Assembly: GCA_964497095.1 (NCBI GenBank)
Contig: CAZCCL010000138.1
Span: forward strand, 1-6,530
Reading direction: 5' to 3'
DNA from: CAVPLM01 sp964497095
Lineage (GTDB): Bacteria; Actinomycetota; Thermoleophilia; RBG-16-64-13
DNA: 6,530 bases
Part shown: piece by piece, positions 1-5,972 of the stretch
How the letters are laid out: every line of letters begins with the position of its first letter
Position numbering within the stretch: position 1 is the first letter of the stretch
The notes under the pieces: generated by a model
Told to the model about the DNA's origin: nothing
Seen by the model: only the letters and a program-made list of their open reading frames with translations
The model's database searches: none
Position numbers and translations under genes: made by a program

Positions 1-788
1 AGGTCCATCGACCGATCATCGACCTGGAACGTGGCCCGCCCATCCTGCGGAAGGCGCTTTTCGGCGATGTCCATGTCGGCCAGGATCTTGATCCGAGAGA
101 CCACCCCGTCTTTGATCTCCTTGTGGATCTCCGTCAAGGGATGCAGGACGCCGTCCACTCTTAGGCGCACGAACATCTTGTCGGCCTGCGGTTCGAAGTG
201 GATGTCTGAAGCCTTCTGCCGCATCCCGGTGGCCAAGATCTCGTCTACCAGCGACACGACCGTGTCGTATTCGGCGACCTCGCGATCACCGGGTCCTTCG
301 TGCTTCTCCTCGCGCTTTACCCGGGTTTCCGGCCGGCCTTTGCGCGAGTACAGGAGATCTAGAGCCTCATTGAGGACACCGGCAATCGTCACGACGGGCA
401 CGACTTCAAGGCCGGTGATCATGCGGACGTCGTCGATGGTAAGCACGTCCGACGGGTCGACCATGGCGAGCATGAGCGCGCCCACCTTGTTGAACTCTAC
501 AGGCAGCACCTGGCGCGCACGGGCGAACTTCTCGGTAAGCAGCGTCACGGCGCTCGGGTTAGGGATGAGCTCGGCCAAGGCGGATAGCCCATACTCCCCC
601 TGCCAGGCAACGGCGGCGGCGATCTGATCCGCGGTGACGTGTCCCAATTGAATGAGAGCCTCGCCCAGCCGCGCCCCGGTCTCCCGCTGGTACTTGAGGC
701 CCTTGTTCAACTGAGTCTCGGTGATCACTCCTCGTTCGACGAGGACATCACCCAGGCGCATCGTCCGCCGTATGTCGGTACTTTCCAT
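1..788 (-). CDS. PilB/GspE-type pilus assembly ATPase with MshEN domain, partial (pilB1)
   Basis: This is the N-terminal part of a type IV pilus or type II secretion assembly ATPase, a cytoplasmic hexameric motor that powers pilin polymerisation. 262 codons are visible before the gene leaves the window at base 1, so the Walker motifs lie outside. Residues 11-34 and 40-63 form two 24-residue MshEN motifs with a 5-residue spacer. Each begins RLG, has a Gly at the tenth position and ends in Gln, which is the published c-di-GMP-binding pattern. Residues 64-147 complete the GspE N-terminal domain, including MVDPSD and TIDDVR. A charged linker leads to the start of the ATPase N2 domain, with SDIHFEP (194-200) and LPQDGR (246-251). 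The ATG at 788 was chosen because GGGAGAG lies 9 bases upstream (798-804). It is a paralogue of the plus-strand ATPase at 2132: about 42 of 71 residues are identical over the last stretch. The family is certain; pilus versus secretion role is less so. Confidence 0.9.
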   Translation of the reverse strand, partial: MESTDIRRTMRLGDVLVERGVITETQLNKGLKYQRETGARLGEALIQLGHVTADQIAAAVAWQGEYGLSALAELIPNPSAVTLLTEKFARARQVLPVEFNKVGALMLAMVDPSDVLTIDDVRMITGLEVVPVVTIAGVLNEALDLLYSRKGRPETRVKREEKHEGPGDREVAEYDTVVSLVDEILATGMRQKASDIHFEPQADKMFVRLRVDGVLHPLTEIHKEIKDGVVSRIKILADMDIAEKRLPQDGRATFQVDDRSMD

Positions 789-797
789 GAGTCCGGT

Positions 798-804
798 CTC
801 TCCC
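798..804 (-). promoter_or_regulatory. Ribosome binding site of pilB1
   Basis: The minus strand reads GGGAGAG, 9 bases before the ATG at 788. It supports this start over longer open extensions further upstream. Confidence 0.55.
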
Positions 805-905
805 AGCCGCCGGCCTTGCTGCAGCCTCTCGCGCGTTTCTATTCGCGCTGCGAGGGGCCACTCCCCACTCGTTTCGTCACCGAGACTTCTTCGGCCGGGA
901 CCGAG

Positions 906-938
906 GGGTCGCGCGTTCTTCTCTCTGGCGACCCTTTT
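906..938. repeat. Hairpin with trailing T run in the pilB1 leader
   Basis: GGGTCGC (906-912) pairs with GCGACCC (928-934) around a 15-base loop, and TTTT follows at 935-938 on the plus strand. It could be a weak plus-strand terminator or a leader hairpin of pilB1 on the minus strand. A 7-bp stem of this kind can arise by chance in GC-rich DNA. Confidence 0.25.
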
Positions 939-1171
939 CCGCAGAGGTGGACCCGGTCCACAGCGAAAGTGATCCCGCATGCAAACCCACGTGCAGAGCC
1001 TTAGGAGTGACATCGGTCGGAAGGGCGAACGCCTTTAGGAGCACCTTCTCCTTTAGTCTCGTGCCTCAGCACAACGACTGCTCTTTTCACCTTCCGGGTT
1101 CGCGTGTCAAGCCCTGACGTGATCCCCTGAAATCGGTCCACTTCTAGGTTATGGTTTCGGACCGATGAAGT

Positions 1172-1176
1172 AGGAG
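1172..1176 (+). promoter_or_regulatory. Ribosome binding site of the OrfA remnant
   Basis: AGGAG lies 7 bases before the ATG at 1184. It is a strong Shine-Dalgarno that survives on the truncated element. Confidence 0.6.
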
Positions 1177-1183
1177 AAAGATC

Positions 1184-1300
1184 ATGTCCCAGAAGAGCTA
1201 CCGCCCCGAGGAGATCATCGCCAAGCTGCGGGAGGCCGAGGTCCTCCTCGGCCAGGGCAAGAAGGTGCCCGAGGTCGTGAAGATGATCGGCATCAGCGGC
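1184..1300 (+). pseudogene. Truncated IS3-family OrfA (HTH part of transposase)
   Basis: The first ~38 codons, beginning MSQKSYRPEEIIAKLREAEV and continuing to KKVPEVVKMIGIS, match the N-terminal helix-turn-helix segment of IS3-family OrfA proteins. Those proteins bind the element's terminal repeats. In intact members the text continues with a Gln-Thr-Tyr-Tyr-Arg-Trp-type recognition helix; here it stops at about 1300 and runs into unrelated sequence. The reading frame stays open through the junction into the aroE remnant and ends at TAG 1676-1678. A 164-residue fusion of HTH and AroE N-terminus could therefore be made, but no function is expected. The family assignment rests on the conserved EEIIAKLREAEV core. 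Confidence 0.75.
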
Positions 1301-1353
1301 CTGACCAACACCATCCGGGCGTCGTGGAGCTGGTGCCCGGCACAGGGAGGTGA
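1301..1353 (+). pseudogene. Possible 3' tail of the gene once upstream of aroE
   Basis: Between the IS breakpoint and the aroE start, one frame reads PDQHHPGVVELVPGTGR and ends at TGA 1351-1353, eight bases before the aroE GTG. A stop overlapping the aroE ribosome binding site is the usual layout of an operon junction. This may therefore be the last residues of the former upstream gene, cut by the IS. The piece is too short to identify. Confidence 0.25.
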
Positions 1354-1355
1354 GG
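1345..1355 (+). promoter_or_regulatory. Ribosome binding site of aroE
   Basis: GGGAGGTGAGG precedes the GTG at 1361 by 5 bases. This strong site fixes the original aroE start inside the longer open frame that begins at 1184. Confidence 0.6.
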
Positions 1356-1360
1356 TCCAA

Positions 1361-2103
1361 GTGACAACGAGCGCTCGCCGGATCACCGCGGAAACAGGTC
1401 TGTTGGGGGTGATCGGCTACCCGGTGGGCCACTCACTCTCCCCGCTGATGCACAACGCGGCTCTGCGGGCGCACGGCCTCGACCTGGTCTATGTGGCATT
1501 CAACGTCAAACCTTCGGACCTGGAAGCAGTGATAGGAGGCGCCCGGGGGCTTGGTGTGCGGGGTCTCAACATCGCGGTGCCTCACAAGGAGGCCATCATT
1601 GCGCTGATGGATGGGCTGGAGGACGACCTTGCCGGCCGAGTAGGCGCTGGTGAACACGGTGGTCAACGATCGCGGTAGATTAGTCGGCTACAACACAGAC
1701 GTCACCGGGTTCTTGGAAGCTCTCAGGACAGTCATACCGGGTGGCGCTTTGCGAGGCGGCTCGGGAATGGGGCGCCACTCCGTGCAGAGTCGTGGAAGAC
1801 GGCATGTTGGGCGAGGCGGTCGCGATCGCGGAGATCCTTGTGAACACCACTTCGGCTGGAATGGGGGAGACGGTCAAGCTGGCGTCGTTTCCTGTCGATA
1901 TTGTCCATAACGGCCATCTGGCATAGACCTGGTCTACGGGTCGAGACCGACTGCACCGGTCGTGCCGGGGCGGGCTCAGGGAGTCGTCGCTACAGATGGT
2001 AGAGAGATGCTGATAGGACAGGCGACGTCTTCGTATCGACTATGGACCGGGCGCGAAGCGCCGAGAAGTGATGCGCCGTGCCATCGAATCAGTGGGCATC
2101 TAG
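1361..2103 (+). pseudogene. aroE: Shikimate dehydrogenase pseudogene, multiple frameshifts
   Basis: Intact AroE reduces 3-dehydroshikimate to shikimate with NADPH. Five segments in changing frames match it in order. (1) 1361-1649: GVIGYPVGHSLSPLMHN with the Ser-x-Ser shikimate site, and NIAVPHK with the catalytic Lys. (2) About 1650-1740: NTVVNDRGRLVGYNTDVTG. (3) About 1741-1923: ILVNTTSAGMGETVKLASFP. (4) About 1923-2065: DLVYGSRPT, DGREMLIGQA and LWTGREAP. (5) About 2066-2103: VMRRAIESVGI, then TAG. The Gly-rich NADP loop (GAGGxxxA type) expected between segments 2 and 3 is missing. The total is 743 bases against roughly 840 for the family. An extra G near 1651 moves the frame, and the original frame stops at 1676-1678. 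No functional enzyme can be made. The identity as aroE is secure; the exact frameshift points are approximate. Confidence 0.88.
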
Positions 2104-2131
2104 AGCGAGCTCGACGCAGATACCTGGAGAG

Positions 2132-3841
2132 GTGACTGCGCAGCGCACGCTCGCCGCCAAACATGCCGGTGAGGTCTTCCTCGAGATGGGGGTGCTCACC
2201 CAGGCCCAAATCGAGGAGGCCATCGCCGAGCAGAGGATCTCACCCCTGCCTATCGGCGATATCGCCCTGGCCAAGAGCTGGCTGACCAAGGACGATCTGA
2301 TGAAGGCGCTAGCGCGGCGTCTGGGGATCAAATACCTCGACCTCAGCGCCACCCGCATCGACCCCGTTGCGGCCGATCTCATCTCACAGAAGGATGCACG
2401 TCGGTACTCTGCCATGCCGGTCGCGTTTGTGGACGATCACACGGCACTGGTGGCCATGGCCGACCCGGCCGACATCGTGGCGATCGACGACCTGCGGATA
2501 CTCACCGGCTGCGACATCGAACCTGCCGTCGCCGCAGGCGAGGATATCCTCGAGGCGATAACGAAGATGATTCGCCTCGACGAGCAGATGACCGAGCACA
2601 TGGGGGAACGGACGTCGGCGGCCGAAGAAGAGGTGAGCGCCGAGGACGTCCGGGACATCAGGGACCAGGTCAACGCCGTACCGGTGGTGAAGCTGGTGAA
2701 CGGCGTGTTGGCGCGGGCTGCCGACGAGGGGGCGTCGGACATCCACTTCGAGCCCCAGGCCAAGCAGATGCTCGTGCGCTTCCGGCATGACGGCGTGTTG
2801 CACGAGACCATGACCATCCCCAAACGTCTCCAGGCCGGAGTAGTCTCTCGGCTCAAGATCATGGCCAACCTAGATATCTCCGAGCGGCGGATCCCACAGG
2901 ACGGCCGCATCGGCCTGACGGTAGGAGAGCGGCCGATTGACCTGCGGGTCGCAGCGCTGCCCACCGTTTACGGCGAGGAGATCGTCATCCGTTTGTTGGA
3001 CCGCTCCAACGTGATGATACGGCTCGAGGATCTCGGGTTCTCCGAGGCCGCTTTGAGCCGGTACAAGCGCTCCTTCCTCAAGCCTTATGGCGCCATCCTT
3101 GTCACCGGGCCGACCGGATCCGGTAAGTCGACCACGCTTTACGCCACTCTCAACATCCTCAACACGGAAGAGAAGAAGATCATCACCGTGGAGGATCCCG
3201 TGGAGTACAGGCTGGACGGGGTCAATCAAGTGCAGATCAACCCCAAGGCCGGACTAATGTTCGCGTCGGGCCTCCGCTCGATTGTCCGTTGCGACCCGGA
3301 TATCATCATGATCGGCGAGATTAGGGACAGGGAGACCGCTCAGATCGCGGTCGAGTCGGCCCTCACTGGCCACCTGGTGCTCTCGACGTTGCACACGAAC
3401 GATGCCGCTGGCGCCTTGAGCCGGCTCACCGAGATGGGTGTGGAGCCTTTCCTCACAGCCAGCGGGGTCGATTGCGTTCTGGCCCAGCGTCTTGTCCGCA
3501 AGCTCTGCGACTACTGCAAGGAGCCGTATCAGGCGACGGAGGAGATGATGCGCAGGCTGGAGTTCCCGAAAGACGCGGTCGAGCGTTGGCGAGAGATCCG
3601 ACTGTATCGAGCCGTGGGCTGTAGCCACTGCAACAACATGGGTTACAAGGGCCGGATGGGCGTCTACGAGGTCATGCCGGTGACGGAAGCTATAGAGAGA
3701 CTGATCGTGGAGCGCAAGAGTTCCGATGAGATATGGCGCGTGGCGAAAGCGGAGGGGATGACCTCGTTGCGTGAGGACGGTCTGGACCGGGTGCTGCGGG
3801 GGATGACCAGCATCGAAGAGATCGCGCGCGTCATCGTCTGA
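2132..3841 (+). CDS. pilB: PilB/GspE-type pilus assembly ATPase with degenerate MshEN domain (pilB2)
   Basis: This is a complete cytoplasmic motor ATPase for pilin assembly. Residues (from GTG 2132): degenerate MshEN motifs 11-34 and 40-63; acidic linker; SDIHFEP and IPQDGR in the N2 domain; Walker A GPTGSGKST 326-334; Asp box ITVEDPVEY 351-359; Walker B DPDIIMIGEIRD 388-399; His box STLHTND 418-424; zinc-type CxxC pairs at 459/462 and 497/500. The length, 569 residues, is normal for PilB. The frame is also open from GTG 2078, which would add 18 residues overlapping the old aroE end. I chose 2132 because it places ten residues before the MshEN motif, exactly as in the minus-strand paralogue; its ribosome site (GGAGAG) is unusually close. 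pilT follows after 34 bases, so the two form an operon. Oddity: the residue before the Walker B DPD is Cys where Gln is usual. A role in type II secretion is the alternative, but the adjacent pilT favours a pilus. Confidence 0.94.
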   Translation: MTAQRTLAAKHAGEVFLEMGVLTQAQIEEAIAEQRISPLPIGDIALAKSWLTKDDLMKALARRLGIKYLDLSATRIDPVAADLISQKDARRYSAMPVAFVDDHTALVAMADPADIVAIDDLRILTGCDIEPAVAAGEDILEAITKMIRLDEQMTEHMGERTSAAEEEVSAEDVRDIRDQVNAVPVVKLVNGVLARAADEGASDIHFEPQAKQMLVRFRHDGVLHETMTIPKRLQAGVVSRLKIMANLDISERRIPQDGRIGLTVGERPIDLRVAALPTVYGEEIVIRLLDRSNVMIRLEDLGFSEAALSRYKRSFLKPYGAILVTGPTGSGKSTTLYATLNILNTEEKKIITVEDPVEYRLDGVNQVQINPKAGLMFASGLRSIVRCDPDIIMIGEIRDRETAQIAVESALTGHLVLSTLHTNDAAGALSRLTEMGVEPFLTASGVDCVLAQRLVRKLCDYCKEPYQATEEMMRRLEFPKDAVERWREIRLYRAVGCSHCNNMGYKGRMGVYEVMPVTEAIERLIVERKSSDEIWRVAKAEGMTSLREDGLDRVLRGMTSIEEIARVIV

Positions 3842-3862
3842 TTCGGGCCTGCTATGCATACC

Positions 3863-3868
3863 GGAGGG
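3863..3868 (+). promoter_or_regulatory. Ribosome binding site of pilT
   Basis: GGAGGG lies 7 bases before ATG 3876, inside the 34-base pilB2-pilT gap. It indicates independent translation initiation within a shared transcript. Confidence 0.65.
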
Positions 3869-3875
3869 AACGTCG

Positions 3876-4940
3876 ATGGACATTGCTGAGATACTTCGAG
3901 AAGTCGTAGCTATGAATGCATCTGACCTGCACCTTTCTGTCGGCAGGCCTCCAGTGGTGCGGATCGACGGTCAACTCCAGAACCTCGACTATCCGATGCT
4001 GACCCCGGGCGAGGCACGGGAACTGGTCTACAGCATCCTCTCACAAGACCAGCGCCAGAAGCTGGAGACGGACTGGGAAGTCGATCTTTCCTACTCTCTC
4101 TACGGCCAGGCCCGCTTCCGGGTGAACGCGTACTTCCAGCGAGGGACCCTCGGGGCGGCTTTCAGGCTCGTCCCGGTGAAGATAAGGAGCATCGAGGAAC
4201 TGGGACTGCCCAAGATCCTGTACTCCATGGCCCAGAAGCCGCGCGGCTTCGTTTTGGTCACCGGCCCCACCGGGTCCGGGAAATCGACATCACTTGCCGC
4301 GATGATCGATGAGATCAACGAGACGCGGTCGGAGCACATCGTCACCATCGAGGACCCCATCGAGTTCCTGCACCAACACAAGAAGTGCGTGGTGGACCAA
4401 CGGGAAGTCGGGAGCGACACTAAAGGATTCGGCCCGGCTCTGCGGTCTGCTTTGCGCCAGGATCCGGACGTCATCCTCATCGGGGAGCTTCGCGATTTGG
4501 AGACTATCCAGATCGCCCTGACAGCAGCTGAGACCGGGCACTTGGTCTTCGCGACCCTGCACACCCAGGACTGCCCCCAGACGGTTGATCGCATGATCGA
4601 CGTGTTTCCGCCATATCAGCAGGAGCAGATCCGCGTGCAGATAGCCGCCACGCTCGAAGGCATCGTGACCCAGCAACTCTTGCCTTGTGTGGGTGGGGAA
4701 GGCCGGGTCGTGGCCTGCGAGGTGCTGGTGCCGACTCCGGCCGTGCGACACCTCATCCGCGAGGGCAAGACGCACCAGCTTTACACCGTCATGCAGACGA
4801 GCGCGGAGCACGGCATGCAGACGATGAACGCCTCGTTGGCGGACCTCGTGCGATGCGGCAAGATCACGAAAGACCTCGCCTTGCACCGATCCTCAACACC
4901 CGACGATCTCGAACGGCTTCTTCTCTTGAGGATTGCATAG
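3876..4940 (+). CDS. pilT: Type IV pilus retraction ATPase PilT
   Basis: PilT is the hexameric cytoplasmic ATPase that depolymerises pili and powers twitching motility. The 354-residue length is normal. Motifs in order: ASDLHLSVG 15-23, RIDGQL 29-34, Walker A GPTGSGKST 130-138, Asp box VTIEDPIEF 156-164, Walker B DPDVILIGELRD 196-207, His box ATLHTQD 226-232, and the PilT-specific C-terminal signature AVRHLIREGKTHQ at 289-301. That signature (AIRNLIRE in the classical protein) separates PilT from PilB and is needed for retraction in studied members. The PilB-type CxxC zinc motifs are absent, as expected. The start ATG is set by GGAGGG 7 bases upstream. The gene follows pilB2 by 34 bases and shares its strand. 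The expected next gene, the membrane platform protein PilC, is not found downstream. The stop is TAG at 4938-4940. Confidence 0.96.
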   Translation: MDIAEILREVVAMNASDLHLSVGRPPVVRIDGQLQNLDYPMLTPGEARELVYSILSQDQRQKLETDWEVDLSYSLYGQARFRVNAYFQRGTLGAAFRLVPVKIRSIEELGLPKILYSMAQKPRGFVLVTGPTGSGKSTSLAAMIDEINETRSEHIVTIEDPIEFLHQHKKCVVDQREVGSDTKGFGPALRSALRQDPDVILIGELRDLETIQIALTAAETGHLVFATLHTQDCPQTVDRMIDVFPPYQQEQIRVQIAATLEGIVTQQLLPCVGGEGRVVACEVLVPTPAVRHLIREGKTHQLYTVMQTSAEHGMQTMNASLADLVRCGKITKDLALHRSSTPDDLERLLLLRIA

Positions 4941-5156
4941 CCTGGGGTCACCGCGCGGATGCTACCTCCGGGTGGGGGACTCCCGGGAGTGGGGGAGGCC
5001 AGTGCAGTCCCTGAGTGGCGCGGCCGCCGCATTGGCAGGAATCTCAAAGCGTGGCGGGACGCGTTTTGTTCCTCTGCCTCGGCTTTGGTCGGCGGCCCAT
5101 GACCAGTCCAAGCCTCCACTGGCTCGGCCTTGGCCCCGGTGAACGCCTTCCATCCC

Positions 5157-5194
5157 GCAATCACCATCAAACACTCGTGTAGGGCAATCACCAT
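5157..5194. repeat. Two direct copies of an 11-base word, 27 bases apart
   Basis: GCAATCACCAT occurs at 5157-5167 and again at 5184-5194. The period of 27 is nine codons, and on the minus strand one open frame reads CLMVIA twice. The flanking bases do not match further, so it may be a small duplication or chance. Confidence 0.35.
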
Positions 5195-5255
5195 GAGGCA
5201 ATAGCGATGCTCGCAGCCCGTTGCGGCTCCCACCAGAGGCAAGGGAGACGGCGCA

Positions 5256-5283
5256 GGTGGGTCAGGTCAAGCGCTGACCCACC
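5256..5283. repeat. 10-bp perfect inverted repeat, 8-base loop
   Basis: GGTGGGTCAG (5256-5265) is exactly complementary to CTGACCCACC (5274-5283). There is no T run on either side. It sits just beyond the stop of the terminase-like fragment (read on the minus strand), so it could be a terminator-like hairpin for that unit or an element end. Confidence 0.4.
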
Positions 5284-5302
5284 ATGCTCCCCTCTTGCCA
5301 GG

Positions 5303-5610
5303 CTAGAAGACCATGTTGCGCAGTCCGGCCGTATGGGGCCGGTGGGGGAAGGATAGGTCGCTCGAAGGGAGAACCAGGGGGCTGCGGTAGCAGAAGTAGG
5401 CGACACCGTAGGAAAGGGCATCGGCACTGTGTTCGGCCTCATTGTGCTCCAGGTCCGTTTCCCGGATCACCCGGCCCTCCCGGTCGGTGGGCCACTTGGC
5501 CTCTTCCAGATCCCGGGCCAGATCCTCCAGATCAGCCCGGCAGGCAAACCGGCCCCGTCTATCCTGGCCGAGGTCACGTTCGGCCATCAGATCTCGGGTA
5601 AGGCGGATGC
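5303..5610 (-). pseudogene. Fragment resembling the C-terminus of a phage terminase large subunit
   Basis: One minus-strand frame, open through this stretch to TAG at 5303, reads DLARDLEEAKWPTDREGRV, then a stretch ending EHSADALSYGVAYF. The pattern of a helix ending in Trp, a DxxG turn and a final His-x-x-Asp-Ala-Leu-x-Tyr resembles the end of the nuclease domain of phage terminase large subunits, which package phage DNA into heads. The last Asp of such domains is a metal ligand. Similarity starts near 5610, where the transposase homology in another frame stops, so the N-terminal part is gone. The apparent start near 5659 lies in transposase sequence and is not genuine. The assignment is by pattern recognition only; another nuclease or an unrelated protein remains possible. 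Confidence 0.42.
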
Positions 5611-5967
5611 GGTCGCTCTTGGTTGTAGTGTTTGACGTACTCCCTGAGGATTCGGGCAAGGTGGCGTTGGCCCAAGACCAGGACGTGATCCAGACACTCT
5701 CGCCGTACGGTTCTCACGAAACGTTCGGCGACAGCGTTTGCTTTCGGAGAGCGTATCGGAGTGCGGATGACCTGCACTGCTTCCGAACGAAACACCTCAT
5801 GGAAGGGTCCCGAGTACTTGGCGTCCCGGTCATGGATCAGGAAACGGGTTTCAGTGGTGCGACCCTCGATGACTAGATTGCGGGCTTGCTGAGTGACCCA
5901 GCAAGAGTCGGGATGGGCGGAGACGCCGGCCAGGTGCACTCTGCGGCTGGAGAGCTCGATGAGTAGG
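5574..5967 (-). pseudogene. DDE (integrase-core) transposase, 3' part only
   Basis: The frame reads LLIELSSRRVHLAGV, then WVTQQARNL, FLIHDRDAKYSG, SPKANAVAERFVRTVRRECL and HYNQERPH. This is the C-terminal two-thirds of an rve-type transposase common in actinobacterial and related insertion sequences. The second acidic residue is in the HDRD motif and the Glu is in NAVAERF about 35 residues later, as the D-D-E triad requires. The first Asp would lie upstream, in the part displaced by the group II intron. After ERPH, near 5610, homology ends and ten unrelated residues lead to TGA at 5574-5576. The gene is therefore broken at both ends: by the intron at its 5' side and by a junction with phage-like sequence at its 3' side. 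The precise IS family is uncertain. Confidence 0.8.
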
Positions 5968-5972
5968 GTCGA

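Larger units (their letters stand above)
789..1119. other. Non-coding leader upstream of pilB1
   Basis: I recognise no protein in this stretch in any frame. It probably holds the pilB1 promoter and 5' leader, read on the minus strand. Two symmetric elements are visible. The first is a 15-base palindrome, GTGGACCCGGTCCAC, at 947-961. The second is a 7-bp stem, GGGTCGC (906-912) with GCGACCC (928-934), followed on the plus strand by TTTT. No convincing -35/-10 pair was found. I looked for the conserved blocks of a GEMM c-di-GMP riboswitch on the minus strand and did not see them. Confidence 0.5.
1120..1300 (+). mobile_element. Left-end remnant of an IS3-type insertion sequence
   Basis: The stretch starts with a TGATCCCCTG-type terminus near 1120. 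It contains an inverted repeat, ATCGGTCC (1132-1139) with GGACCGAT (1159-1166), in what should be the promoter region, and then the start of OrfA. Homology to OrfA stops near 1297-1300. The rest of orfA, all of orfB and the right terminus are missing, so this is a dead fragment. The left boundary is an estimate from the terminal sequence; I saw no matching right end or target duplication. Confidence 0.5.
4941..5302. other. Gene-free stretch after pilT
   Basis: No frame here shows recognisable protein similarity, and no PilC remnant was seen. Features visible: a 12-base palindrome ACTCCCGGGAGT at 4979-4990, two copies of GCAATCACCAT at 5157-5167 and 5184-5194, and a 10-bp inverted repeat at 5256-5283. 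A minus-strand frame is open from 5242 back into pilT, but its composition does not suggest a real protein. No clear intrinsic terminator with a T run follows pilT. Confidence 0.5.

Noticed and set aside
31..627. Long plus-strand open frame opposite pilB1
   Set aside because: It is the antisense shadow of the minus-strand ATPase. Its Ser/Arg/Thr-rich translation is typical of reading GC-rich coding DNA backwards, while the minus strand gives a clear conserved family.
789..1010. c-di-GMP riboswitch upstream of pilB1
   Set aside because: The idea is attractive given the MshEN domain, but the conserved GEMM blocks and tetraloop-receptor arrangement are not present on the minus strand.
1106..1118. 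GTCAAGCCCTGAC here and GTCAAGCGCTGAC at 5266-5278 as shared IS ends
   Set aside because: A 13-base match with one mismatch is expected several times by chance in 6.5 kb, and the flanks do not match.
1001..1432. Minus-strand 143-residue open frame
   Set aside because: It crosses the IS left end, the OrfA remnant and aroE, all of which are recognisable on the plus strand. Its His/Arg/Leu-rich product resembles nothing.
1650..1926. Two short plus-strand frames that could be called small genes
   Set aside because: Both are pieces of the frameshifted aroE pseudogene, shown by NTVVNDRGRLVGYNTD and ILVNTTSAGMGETVKLASFP.
4979..4990. ACTCCCGGGAGT as a pilT terminator
   Set aside because: A 12-base palindrome without a loop or T run is expected by chance about once in a window of this size, and it does not look like an intrinsic terminator.
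4781..5242. Minus-strand 153-residue open frame after pilT
   Set aside because: It runs antisense into pilT, has no recognised motif, and its repeated CLMVIA comes from an 11-base duplication. There is not enough to call it a gene.
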